This document shows positions 9,633-16,868 of a DNA stretch of 64,000 nucleotides, piece after piece. Position 1 is the stretch's first letter. The number at the start of each line of letters is the position of its first letter. The notes under the pieces were generated by a model that made no database searches, was not told the origin of the DNA, and saw only the letters and a program-made list of their open reading frames with translations. This DNA comes from an uncultured Erwinia sp. (lineage in GTDB: Bacteria > Pseudomonadota > Gammaproteobacteria > Enterobacterales > Enterobacteriaceae): NCBI GenBank assembly GCA_946221915.1, contig CAMIKG010000018.1, forward strand, positions 1-64,000. The letters run 5' to 3'. A program made the translations under genes and the position numbers.

Positions 9633-10133
9633 ATGATGACACTTGATGATTTCAATCAGCTTGACCAGGCTGCGGCGCTGGCGCTGCTGCATCCCTGCGT
9701 GGCGTTGCCTGCGTGGGCACACTCGCTGGTGCAGGGACGGCCCTGGCGCGATCGGCGCGCGTTACTGCAGGCCGCATCAGAGATGGCAGATCGCTGGCAA
9801 CCCGCAGACCTTGAGCAGGCGCTGAGCGCGCATCCGCGCATCGGTGAAAAACCGGAGGCTGCCAGTGCGGAAAACGCCCTGTCGCGCCAGGAGCAGGCGG
9901 CCGTCAACGATCGCGATGCTGAACTGGCGCAGGCGCTGCGCGACGGCAACACCCGTTACGAGGCTCGCTTTGGCCGCGTATTTCTGATCCGCGCCAGAGG
10001 GCGCAGCGGTGAAGAGATCCTGCAGGTGCTGCAGCGGCGGCTGGGCAACAGCGATCGGCAGGAAATTCAGGAAGCGCTGGCGCAATTACGTGAAATTACC
10101 CTGTTACGACTGCAAGGAGTTATCAGCGAATGA
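9633..10133 (+). CDS. hpxQ: 2-oxo-4-hydroxy-4-carboxy-5-ureidoimidazoline (OHCU) decarboxylase
   Basis: Catalyses the last step of stereospecific urate degradation, decarboxylating OHCU to S-allantoin. The 166-residue protein is wholly helical in character and carries the catalytic HPRIGEKP motif at 67-74, with the conserved His 67. ATG 9633 (with ATG 9636 next to it) follows AGGAG at 9623-9627; the frame upstream to 9570 is unsupported. Its stop overlaps the hiuH start by four bases (ATGA), indicating translational coupling. Confidence 0.92.
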   Translation: MMTLDDFNQLDQAAALALLHPCVALPAWAHSLVQGRPWRDRRALLQAASEMADRWQPADLEQALSAHPRIGEKPEAASAENALSRQEQAAVNDRDAELAQALRDGNTRYEARFGRVFLIRARGRSGEEILQVLQRRLGNSDRQEIQEALAQLREITLLRLQGVISE

Positions 10134-10465
10134 GCACGCTAAGCACCCATATTCTGGATATCGCTCTCGGCCAGCCAGCAGCGGGCGTCACGGTACAACT
10201 GGAACAGCACGAAGCGTCAGGCTGGCGCACGCTGGCAGAGGAGGTCACTAATCACGATGGGCGTATTGCGGCGCTGACGCCTGAGCCGCTGCCAGCGGGC
10301 CGCTACCGTTTGACGGCGATGATTGGCGACTGGTTCAGCGCCGCCGGGCGCGAATCGCTGTATGTCAGCGCCCAGATTGATTTTATCACTGGCGCGGCAG
10401 GCGGCCACTATCACCTGCCGTTCCTGATCTCCCCGTGGTCATGGTCGACCTATCGCGGCAGTTGA
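10130..10465 (+). CDS. hiuH: 5-hydroxyisourate hydrolase (transthyretin-like)
   Basis: Hydrolyses 5-hydroxyisourate, the product of HpxO, to OHCU, the substrate of HpxQ. The 111-residue protein starts with LSTHILDIALGQPA, holding the conserved active-site His, and ends with the diagnostic C-terminal YRGS tetrapeptide of transthyretin-like hydrolases. It has no signal peptide, so it is cytoplasmic. Coupled to hpxQ by an ATGA overlap; convergent with xdhC. Confidence 0.94.
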   Translation: MSTLSTHILDIALGQPAAGVTVQLEQHEASGWRTLAEEVTNHDGRIAALTPEPLPAGRYRLTAMIGDWFSAAGRESLYVSAQIDFITGAAGGHYHLPFLISPWSWSTYRGS

Positions 10466-10483
10466 TGCAGGCGACAGGAGCAT

Positions 10484-11296
10484 TCAGCCCGCCTGAGACA
10501 GCGCGGGCTGCGGCTGGCGCTGCGCCAGCTGCTGCTGATAGACGCTGATAATCTCTCCCGCCACGGCAATCGCGATTTCCGCTGGCAGCTTGCCGGTCAC
10601 TTCCGGCAGACCAATCGGACAGCGCAGACGACTGAGCAGCGCACTGTTCACCCCTTTGCCCTCCAGCCGGTAGCGAAAGCGCTGCGCTTTGGTTTGGGAG
10701 CCAATCACCCCTGCATACTGAAAATCGCCGCGTTTCAGGATCGCTTCGCACAGCGTCAGATCAAGCGGGTGATGATGGGTCATTACCACAAAATAGCTGG
10801 CTGCTGGCGCGCTGGCGACGCAGTCGACGGGGTCTTCCGGTTGCAGGGGGGTAACGCCGGGCGGAACCTGCGCGAATTGCCCGGCGCGGCTGTCAATCCA
10901 GTGAACATGGCACGGCAACGTGGCGAGCAGGTTCACTAATGCCTGGCCGACATGTCCCGCGCCGAACACATAAATGGCGGGTTGCTGTTGCAGCAAGGGT
11001 TCAAACAGAATACGCGTCATGCCGCCGCAGCACTGACCAAGCCGTGCGCCAAGGGAAAAATCTTCACAATGCGGCGACGATGCCCCCGCAGCTAACAGCT
11101 CGCGCGCCTGGCGGATACACTGAAACTCCAGGTGCCCGCCGCCGATGGTAAGGAAGGTCTCATGCGCGGTGACCACCATTTTGCTGCCGCTGTCGCGCGG
11201 CACCGAACCGCGCTCACTCAGTACCGTGATCAGCACACAGCTCTGCCGCTGTTCGCGCAGACGGTGCAATACCGCAATCCAGTCATCATAAATCAT
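10484..11296 (-). CDS. xdhC: Xanthine dehydrogenase accessory protein XdhC
   Basis: Maturation factor that binds molybdenum cofactor, promotes its sulfuration and inserts it into xanthine dehydrogenase. The 270-residue protein has the XdhC/CoxF N-terminal region (VLITVLSERGSVPRDSGSKM, then GGGHLEFQ) and a C-terminal Rossmann domain starting IYVFGAGHVGQAL at about 108. It overlaps the end of xdhB by 11 bases as the third gene of the xdhA-xdhB-xdhC operon. Confidence 0.9.
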   Translation of the reverse strand: MIYDDWIAVLHRLREQRQSCVLITVLSERGSVPRDSGSKMVVTAHETFLTIGGGHLEFQCIRQARELLAAGASSPHCEDFSLGARLGQCCGGMTRILFEPLLQQQPAIYVFGAGHVGQALVNLLATLPCHVHWIDSRAGQFAQVPPGVTPLQPEDPVDCVASAPAASYFVVMTHHHPLDLTLCEAILKRGDFQYAGVIGSQTKAQRFRYRLEGKGVNSALLSRLRCPIGLPEVTGKLPAEIAIAVAGEIISVYQQQLAQRQPQPALSQAG

Positions 11297-13649
11297 CGCT
11301 GACCTCCGTCATGCGCTGCACGCCCCAGAAGACGCGCTCCGGTGTCGCGGGCGCATCCAGTTGCGGATGGCGACGATAATCCGCCACGCTGGCCACCGCG
11401 TCCTGCAACGCGCACCACGCGGCAATGCCCAGCATAAACGGCGGCTCGCCGACCGCTTTCGAATGGAATACCGTGTCCTGCGGGTTTTGGCGCTTTTCCA
11501 GCAGGCTGACGCGCAGATCGGCGGGCACATCGCTGATGGCCGGGATTTTGTAGCTGGCGGGACCATCCGTCATTAATCTGCCCTGCGCATTCCACACTAG
11601 CTCTTCACAGGTCAGCCAGCCAGCGCCCTGCACAAAACCGCCTTCAACCTGACCGATGTCAATCGCCGGATTCAGCGATGCGCCGACATCATGCAGAATA
11701 TCGGCGCGCAGCAGGCGATATTCGCCGGTCAGGGTGTCGATCACCACTTCACAGCAGGCCGCACCATAAGCAAAGTAGTAGAACGGTTTGCCGCGTCCGG
11801 CCTGACGATCGTAATGAATGCCCGGCACCCGATAGTAGCCGGTGGCGGAGAGCGGCACCTGATGCAACCAGCCAAGCTGCGCCACCTCCGCAAAGCGGTA
11901 AAGTTTCGCGCCTGCGCGCACCGTGCCATTGCGAAACAACACCGCGCTGGCGTCACACTGATGCAGCTCGCACAGCATGGCCGTCAGCCGGTCGCGCAAA
12001 ATCTGCGCGGCGTTCTGCGCCGCCTTACCGTTAAGATCGCTGCCGCTGGAGGCCGCGGTTGGCGAGGTATTGGGCACCTTGCCGGTGTCCGTAGCCGTGA
12101 TGTGAATCTGATCGACGTCAATCTGCAGCACTTCCGCGACAATCTGCGCCACCTTGGTGTTAAGTCCCTGCCCCATCTCCGTGCCGCCATGGTTAAGCTG
12201 AACGGTGCCGTCGCTGTAAATCAGGATCAGTGCGCCAGCCTGGTTGAGAAAACTGGAGGTGAAAGAGATACCAAATTTCACCGGGGTCAGCGCCAGACCG
12301 CGCTTCAGGTAAGGGCTGTCCGCGTTGAAACGGCGAATCTCCGCGCGCCGGGCGAGATAGTCGCTGCTGGCTTCCAGCTGCGCAGTGATCTCCGGCAGCA
12401 GGTTATCCTCCACCTGCTGGTGGTAATGAGTAATGTTACGTTCGGTTTTACCGTAATAGTTACGCTTGCGCAGCTCCAGCGGATCCAGCCCGGTTTCACG
12501 CGCAATGTGATCCATAATCTGTTCAATCGCCACCATGCCCTGCGGCCCGCCAAAGCCGCGATACGCGGTGTTGGACGCGATGTTGGTTCGACAGCGGTAG
12601 CCCGTAATGCGCGCATCGCCGAGGTAGTAAGCGTTGTCAGCGTGAAACATCGCGCGATCGACAATCGAGCCGCTGAGGTCGAGCGAGTAACCGCAGTTAC
12701 CTGCCAGATCAATTTTCACCCCACAAAAACGCCCGTCATCATCAAACCCGACATCGTAACGCACGAAGAACGGGTGGCGCTTGCCGGTCATACGCATATC
12801 ATCGCGCCGCGCCAGACGCATTTTCGCCGGTCGCCCGCAGAGACGCGCCGCCACGGCGCACAGGCAGGCCACGCCCGCCGCCTGCGTCTCCTTACCGCCA
12901 AAGCCACCGCCCATGCGGCGCATATCAATGGTGACTTTATTCATCGTCAGCCCCATCACCTGCGCCACCAGTTTTTGCACTTCTGTCGGGTTTTGCGTGG
13001 AGGAGAACACCTGCAAACTGTGGTCTTCGCCGGGGATCACCAGGGCTATCTGGGTTTCGAGATAAAAATGTTCCTGACCACCGATATGAAATTGACCCTG
13101 AACACGATGCGGCGCACGCGCCAGCGCCGCGTCGGCATCGCCGCGCTGATGCACATGCGCCTCCTGCACAAAGCTGCCACACGCCAGCGCCTGCTCCACA
13201 TCCAGCAGCGGTGTTAATACCTCATAGTCAATCATCGCCGCTTCAGCGCCGAGACGCGCCGCTTCCGGCGTATCCGCCACCACCACCAAAATCACCTGAC
13301 CGGCATACTCCACCTTATCCTGCGCCAGCAGCGGGTCACCGGGTTCCAGCGGCCCCACATCGTTAATGCCCGGCACATCCTGCCAGGTCAGGACACGCAC
13401 CACACCGGGCGTGGCGTAACAGGGCTGCAGATCCATGGCGACGATACGCGCGTGGGCATGCTCGCTCAGACGCGGGCAGAGATGCAGCGTGCCCGGCAGT
13501 TCCGGCTTGTCGTCAATATACAGCGCATCGCCAGCAACGTGTTTGGCGGCGCTTTCGTGTTTATTGCTGCGCCCGACGCCGCTCTGCAGGCTGGCGGCGG
13601 ACTGCGCAGCAATAGCGGCTTCACTCAGGGCAGGCCGGTTATGAGACAT
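11286..13649 (-). CDS. xdhB: Xanthine dehydrogenase molybdopterin-binding subunit
   Basis: Large subunit that binds the molybdenum cofactor and oxidises hypoxanthine and xanthine to urate. The 787-residue protein has an N-terminal Ald_Xan_dh_C domain (from about residue 25) followed by the MoCoBD domains. GGGFGGKE and AYRGFGGPQG contact the cofactor, and VGEPPF near the C-terminus contains the catalytic Glu. ATG 13649 is used because homologues start near SHNRPALSE; it overlaps the end of xdhA by 11 bases. The longer frame to 13748 has no support. Confidence 0.93.
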   Translation of the reverse strand: MSHNRPALSEAAIAAQSAASLQSGVGRSNKHESAAKHVAGDALYIDDKPELPGTLHLCPRLSEHAHARIVAMDLQPCYATPGVVRVLTWQDVPGINDVGPLEPGDPLLAQDKVEYAGQVILVVVADTPEAARLGAEAAMIDYEVLTPLLDVEQALACGSFVQEAHVHQRGDADAALARAPHRVQGQFHIGGQEHFYLETQIALVIPGEDHSLQVFSSTQNPTEVQKLVAQVMGLTMNKVTIDMRRMGGGFGGKETQAAGVACLCAVAARLCGRPAKMRLARRDDMRMTGKRHPFFVRYDVGFDDDGRFCGVKIDLAGNCGYSLDLSGSIVDRAMFHADNAYYLGDARITGYRCRTNIASNTAYRGFGGPQGMVAIEQIMDHIARETGLDPLELRKRNYYGKTERNITHYHQQVEDNLLPEITAQLEASSDYLARRAEIRRFNADSPYLKRGLALTPVKFGISFTSSFLNQAGALILIYSDGTVQLNHGGTEMGQGLNTKVAQIVAEVLQIDVDQIHITATDTGKVPNTSPTAASSGSDLNGKAAQNAAQILRDRLTAMLCELHQCDASAVLFRNGTVRAGAKLYRFAEVAQLGWLHQVPLSATGYYRVPGIHYDRQAGRGKPFYYFAYGAACCEVVIDTLTGEYRLLRADILHDVGASLNPAIDIGQVEGGFVQGAGWLTCEELVWNAQGRLMTDGPASYKIPAISDVPADLRVSLLEKRQNPQDTVFHSKAVGEPPFMLGIAAWCALQDAVASVADYRRHPQLDAPATPERVFWGVQRMTEVSDDL

Positions 13650-15081
13650 AGCGTGATACCTCCGTGACAGCGAGTTCACCGTGATGGCGTAAGACATAGC
13701 GGCGCAGCAGATTCGCCGCCACGGTAAGGCGATAGGCCGCACTGGCACGGAAATCGCTCAGCGGCTGAAAATCCTCTGCCAGCGCATGGCAGGCCTGTTC
13801 CACACTGGCAATCGTCAGCGGCTGACCTATCAGCGCTGCCTCGCAGGCGTAAGCCCGTTTCGGCGTCGCCGCCAGCCCGCCATAAGCGATATATGCTGCG
13901 CTGATTCGTCCCTCTGCCAGATGCACATTAAACGCGCCTGACACCGCCGAAATATCATCATCCAGCCGTTTCGCTACTTTCCAGGCGGCAAAATCGGCTG
14001 ACACGCCCTGCTTCGGGATCAGTATGCTGTGAATAAACTCCCCCTCTTCCAGCCGCGTCTGGCGATAGCCGGTAAAAAACTGATCCAGAGGCAGCTCACG
14101 CAGCCGTGCTCCCCGCTGCAGACGCAGCGAGGCATTTAACGCCAGCAACAGCGGTGAGCTATCGCCAACCGGTGAAGCATTGGCGAGGTTACCGCCCAGC
14201 GTGCCCTGATGACGCACCTGCAGTGAGGCAAATCGCTGCAGTATGTCGCTGAACGCCGGGATACGCGATGCAAGAAACTGCGCACAATGGTCGAGCGATG
14301 CCGCCGCACCCAGCTGAAAATCACTGTCGTTCTCTGCGCACTGCTTCAGCTCAGCGACATGTTCCAGCGCGATCAGCTGCGGCAGCGCCTGATAGTGTTG
14401 CGTGATGCTCAGGCTGAGATCGGTACCGCCCGCCACCAGCTTCGCCTGCGGGTATTGCAGATAAACCTGCGCCAGTTGCGCCACACTTTTCGGCATAAAG
14501 CAGCGGTTTACACCGTCCGTTAACTCATCCGGCTCATCGTTTTGCAGCGCCTGCAGCCGCCGGACAATGTCCGCTTCCTGTTGATCAAAACTGTCGGATG
14601 ACGGCTGTGCGCATAATTGTTGTGCCGCCTCGACAATCGGACGGTAGCCGGTACAGCGGCAGAGATTGCCCGCCAGCGCCTGCTCAATCTGATGGCGATG
14701 TTTATCTCCGTCCTGTTTTTGCAGACAGAACAGCGACATCACAAAGCCAGGCGTACAGAAGCCACACTGCGAGGCATGGCAGTCGACCATCGCCTGCTGC
14801 ACCGGATGCAGCGCCGTACCCTGACGCAGATCTTCCACCGTGATCAGCTGCCTGCCCTGCAATGTGCTGACCAGCGTGAGGCAACTGTTCACTGTTTCAT
14901 ACCTGATCCGCCCTGCTACCACCCGCCCCAGCGTCACCGTACAGGCGCCACAATCGCCCGATGCGCACCCCTCTTTCGTGCCGCAGCGCTGACGCCGGCG
15001 GCGCAGGTAATTCAGCAGGGTAAGATTCGGGTCAAGATGTGCCTCTTTAATAAGCGTGTTATTCAGCAGGAATTGAATCAT
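13639..15081 (-). CDS. xdhA: Xanthine dehydrogenase small subunit (2Fe-2S and FAD)
   Basis: Passes electrons from the molybdenum site to NAD+. At 480 residues it combines a plant-type ferredoxin domain, with cysteines in GCASGDCGAC (about 39-47), a helical [2Fe-2S] domain with CGFCTPGF and LCRCTGYRP (about 105-145), and an FAD domain from about 190 with VAGGTDLSLS and GGNLANASPVGD. All cluster ligands are present. GGAAGAGGT precedes the ATG. First gene of the xdh operon; the 391-base gap upstream must contain its promoter. Confidence 0.94.
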   Translation of the reverse strand: MIQFLLNNTLIKEAHLDPNLTLLNYLRRRRQRCGTKEGCASGDCGACTVTLGRVVAGRIRYETVNSCLTLVSTLQGRQLITVEDLRQGTALHPVQQAMVDCHASQCGFCTPGFVMSLFCLQKQDGDKHRHQIEQALAGNLCRCTGYRPIVEAAQQLCAQPSSDSFDQQEADIVRRLQALQNDEPDELTDGVNRCFMPKSVAQLAQVYLQYPQAKLVAGGTDLSLSITQHYQALPQLIALEHVAELKQCAENDSDFQLGAAASLDHCAQFLASRIPAFSDILQRFASLQVRHQGTLGGNLANASPVGDSSPLLLALNASLRLQRGARLRELPLDQFFTGYRQTRLEEGEFIHSILIPKQGVSADFAAWKVAKRLDDDISAVSGAFNVHLAEGRISAAYIAYGGLAATPKRAYACEAALIGQPLTIASVEQACHALAEDFQPLSDFRASAAYRLTVAANLLRRYVLRHHGELAVTEVSRYVS

Positions 15082-15472
15082 GTGATTACCTCTTCCACAG
15101 GGCCATATAATGGCGTCAAAAAGCGCGCTCCCTGAGTTGTTATGGCTGATATTCAGAACAGTGTGAGTGGCGAGAGGAATATTAAGGTCCGGTTATCGGG
15201 CAGAATCAGAGATAAATTTGCACCGCGACGTTCGTCAGACCAGAAATTCATCCTGCAGACAGGTTAAATAAAGCAAGTAACGTGCCAGATAAAAAGGAAG
15301 CGGAAGCGAGGCAAGATATTTATTTGCGGCAGCAACGGTTTGTCTGGGCAAACGAATGCGCAAACGGTTGCCAGGATAAATAATAAATTCCCGCCTGAAA
15401 TACGTGAGAATAAAATAGCCTCGTGCAACAGATGATTGACCCGGGTGCACTCAAATTGTGCAGCCCGGGGCT
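15082..15472. promoter_or_regulatory. xdhA upstream region
   Basis: Non-coding 391 bases containing the xdhA promoter. Near its left-hand neighbour (15440-15469) there is a strong hairpin, CCCGGGTGCAC against GTGCAGCCCGGG with a one-base bulge and loop TCAAATT, immediately after the stop of the downstream-facing amidase gene at 15473; it has no T-run. A 71-codon open frame at 15235-15450 on the minus strand has no features of a gene. Confidence 0.4.
15440..15469 (-). terminator. Hairpin after the CinA-family gene
   Basis: Stem CCCGGG-TGCAC / GTGCA-G-CCCGGG with a 7-base loop, three bases beyond the stop codon at 15473. It lacks a T-run, so it may end or protect the transcript rather than act as a classic terminator. 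Confidence 0.45.
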
Positions 15473-15973
15473 TCACGGCGATGTGGATTGCCGCAACAGG
15501 CGATTCAGTTCCTTCAGACTGTACAGCGCCGCCTGGCGCACCACCTCTTCGCTGTCGCCCGCGAAGTGTTTGCTGCAGGTGTGCAATTGATTGTCGTGCA
15601 GACACCATGCGAACCACACGGTGCCCGCGGGTGTGCCGTCTTCACCGCCATCCGGCCCCGCATAACCGCTTACCGCGATACTGAGATCGTCGCCAGAGAG
15701 TTTTTTCGCGCCCGCCGCCATCTCCCTGACCGCTGGTTCGCTGACAGCAGTATAACGATCGAGCGTGTCATCACTGACGCCCAGAATGCGGTGTTTAGCC
15801 TGGTTGGTATAGGTGATAAAACCACTGCTGTAGAAACGGCTGCTGTCGCTGGCGGCAGCAAGTGCAGCCCCCACCCAGCCAGAGGTACAGGATTCAGCGG
15901 TGGTGATGGTCCAGCCACGCGTTAACAGGACTTTACTCAGTTCTGATGCGGCCTTAATCAGTTCTTCGTCCAT
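15473..15973 (-). CDS. CinA C-terminal/PncC-type nicotinamide-nucleotide amidohydrolase family protein
   Basis: A stand-alone CinA C-terminal domain of 166 residues, the size of E. coli YgaD/PncC and YdeJ. PncC deamidates NMN in NAD recycling; other members have no shown activity. Motifs are TAESCTSGWVGAAL at about 25-38 (active-site Ser region), a VSEPAVREMA segment and GYAGPDGGEDGTPAGTVW near 103-120. It resembles the YdeJ branch more than YgaD, but that is a judgement by eye. Single gene with a strong hairpin after the stop. Confidence 0.83.
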   Translation of the reverse strand: MDEELIKAASELSKVLLTRGWTITTAESCTSGWVGAALAAASDSSRFYSSGFITYTNQAKHRILGVSDDTLDRYTAVSEPAVREMAAGAKKLSGDDLSIAVSGYAGPDGGEDGTPAGTVWFAWCLHDNQLHTCSKHFAGDSEEVVRQAALYSLKELNRLLRQSTSP

Positions 15974-16085
15974 TGTCAGGTTCTCTGGGGAGCAAAGAAA
16001 TAACTATAGCAGCAAGGGGGAACGGCGGGCGTCATTGTAAAAGCCAGTGTCCGCAAAGGGTTCGAGTGCGGCAGGCGACAATAAA

Positions 16086-16121
16086 TAAGCACCATCAGAC
16101 GGATGTGCCTGATGATGCTTA
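16086..16121 (-). terminator. Rho-independent terminator of the 111-residue hypothetical gene
   Basis: TAAGCACCATCAG and CTGATGATGCTTA form a 13-bp stem with one mismatch; on the minus strand it is followed by TTTATTG. It lies 18 bases after the stop codon at 16139. Confidence 0.65.
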
Positions 16122-16138
16122 AAGCTTATGAGCCGGTG

Positions 16139-16474
16139 TTAAACGTTCTTAACCACAAACTCCTCCACTCCGCAAATACTCTCGACCATAATGGCGCAGT
16201 GAATGGTGACATCAAGATCTTTCACGCCATACTTTTGCAGAACCGGAATAAATACAGCCTCGATATTCTCTTTCACCTGCGACTTTTTGCCGCAGTCGCC
16301 CGACGCTGTAATATCCATTGCACCGAAAAAGGTGGTTTCCACATTTCTCAGTTTTTTCCAGCAGGTCAGCGCTGCGATTTCGCGGCGCACTCTGTCTGCT
16401 TTTTCCTTAATCAGACTATCAATAGTGGCGCATCTATTTGTCACTGAATAAGTTAATAAAAAATCCTTTTCCAT
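16139..16474 (-). CDS. Hypothetical protein, 111 residues
   Basis: No family recognised. It is a small mixed alpha/beta soluble protein, MEKDFLLTYSVTN at the start, with four Cys residues (in CATI, LTCW, DCGK and HCAI) and no signal sequence. AGGAAAGAAGAA precedes the ATG and a good terminator follows, so it looks like a genuine gene. It is on the same strand as the peptide cluster, 394 bases beyond the cluster's last gene, with AT-rich DNA between; membership of the cluster cannot be shown. Confidence 0.6.
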   Translation of the reverse strand: MEKDFLLTYSVTNRCATIDSLIKEKADRVRREIAALTCWKKLRNVETTFFGAMDITASGDCGKKSQVKENIEAVFIPVLQKYGVKDLDVTIHCAIMVESICGVEEFVVKNV

Positions 16475-16670
16475 TTCTTCTTTCCTGATTAATTAACAGA
16501 GGTTGCAGTTATCGACCACGTCTATAGCTGTACGCCTTAAGCGTATCATCCAGCTTAAAGCCAGATGTACTGAAAAAATAGAGGCCAATGAAAATATCTT
16601 TTTTAATGCAGGCTTTAAATAGAAAAGAAATGATTATATGAATAACTAAATCAGTACACATCGCAAATGA

Positions 16671-16710
16671 AATTTTAATTAATAATTTAATTAATTTATT
16701 AATTAAAATT
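16671..16710. repeat. 40-base AT-only inverted repeat
   Basis: AATTTTAATTAATAA (16671-16685) and its exact complement (16696-16710) flank a ten-base A/T spacer. All 40 bases are A or T. It could be a cruciform, a nucleoid-protein (H-NS/IHF-like) site or a regulatory hairpin; nothing in the sequence decides. Confidence 0.6.
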
Positions 16711-16813
16711 AAATCAGATAACCTGTTTAATTTGTCTCATCGCGTGCATACTCCTCCTTAACACTTTGCATAACGATATTGTTAACCGTGAAGCGATAAC
16801 TTTTATTCAGCAT

Positions 16814-16835
16814 CAGCGCCTGTTAACAGGCGCTG
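16814..16835 (-). terminator. Perfect palindrome 34 bases after the peptide operon
   Basis: CAGCGCCTG and CAGGCGCTG flank TTAA, a 9-bp GC-rich stem, located 34 bases beyond the stop of the last cluster gene at 16869. No T-run follows on the minus strand, so it is an mRNA 3' end structure or a non-canonical terminator. Confidence 0.5.
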
Positions 16836-16868
16836 CACTAAAATGTCAGGAACCTGAATACGACAGCG

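Larger units (their letters stand above)
16475..16868. promoter_or_regulatory. AT-rich intergenic region beyond the peptide cluster
   Basis: Non-coding, strongly AT-rich 394 bases between the last cluster gene and the hypothetical gene. It contains the promoter of the latter, an AT-only inverted repeat (16671-16710) and a GC-rich palindrome (16814-16835), listed separately. Confidence 0.5.

Noticed and set aside
11691..13217. 508-codon plus-strand open frame
   Set aside because: Lies antisense within xdhB, has no recognisable domains and reflects GC-rich codon bias on the opposite strand.
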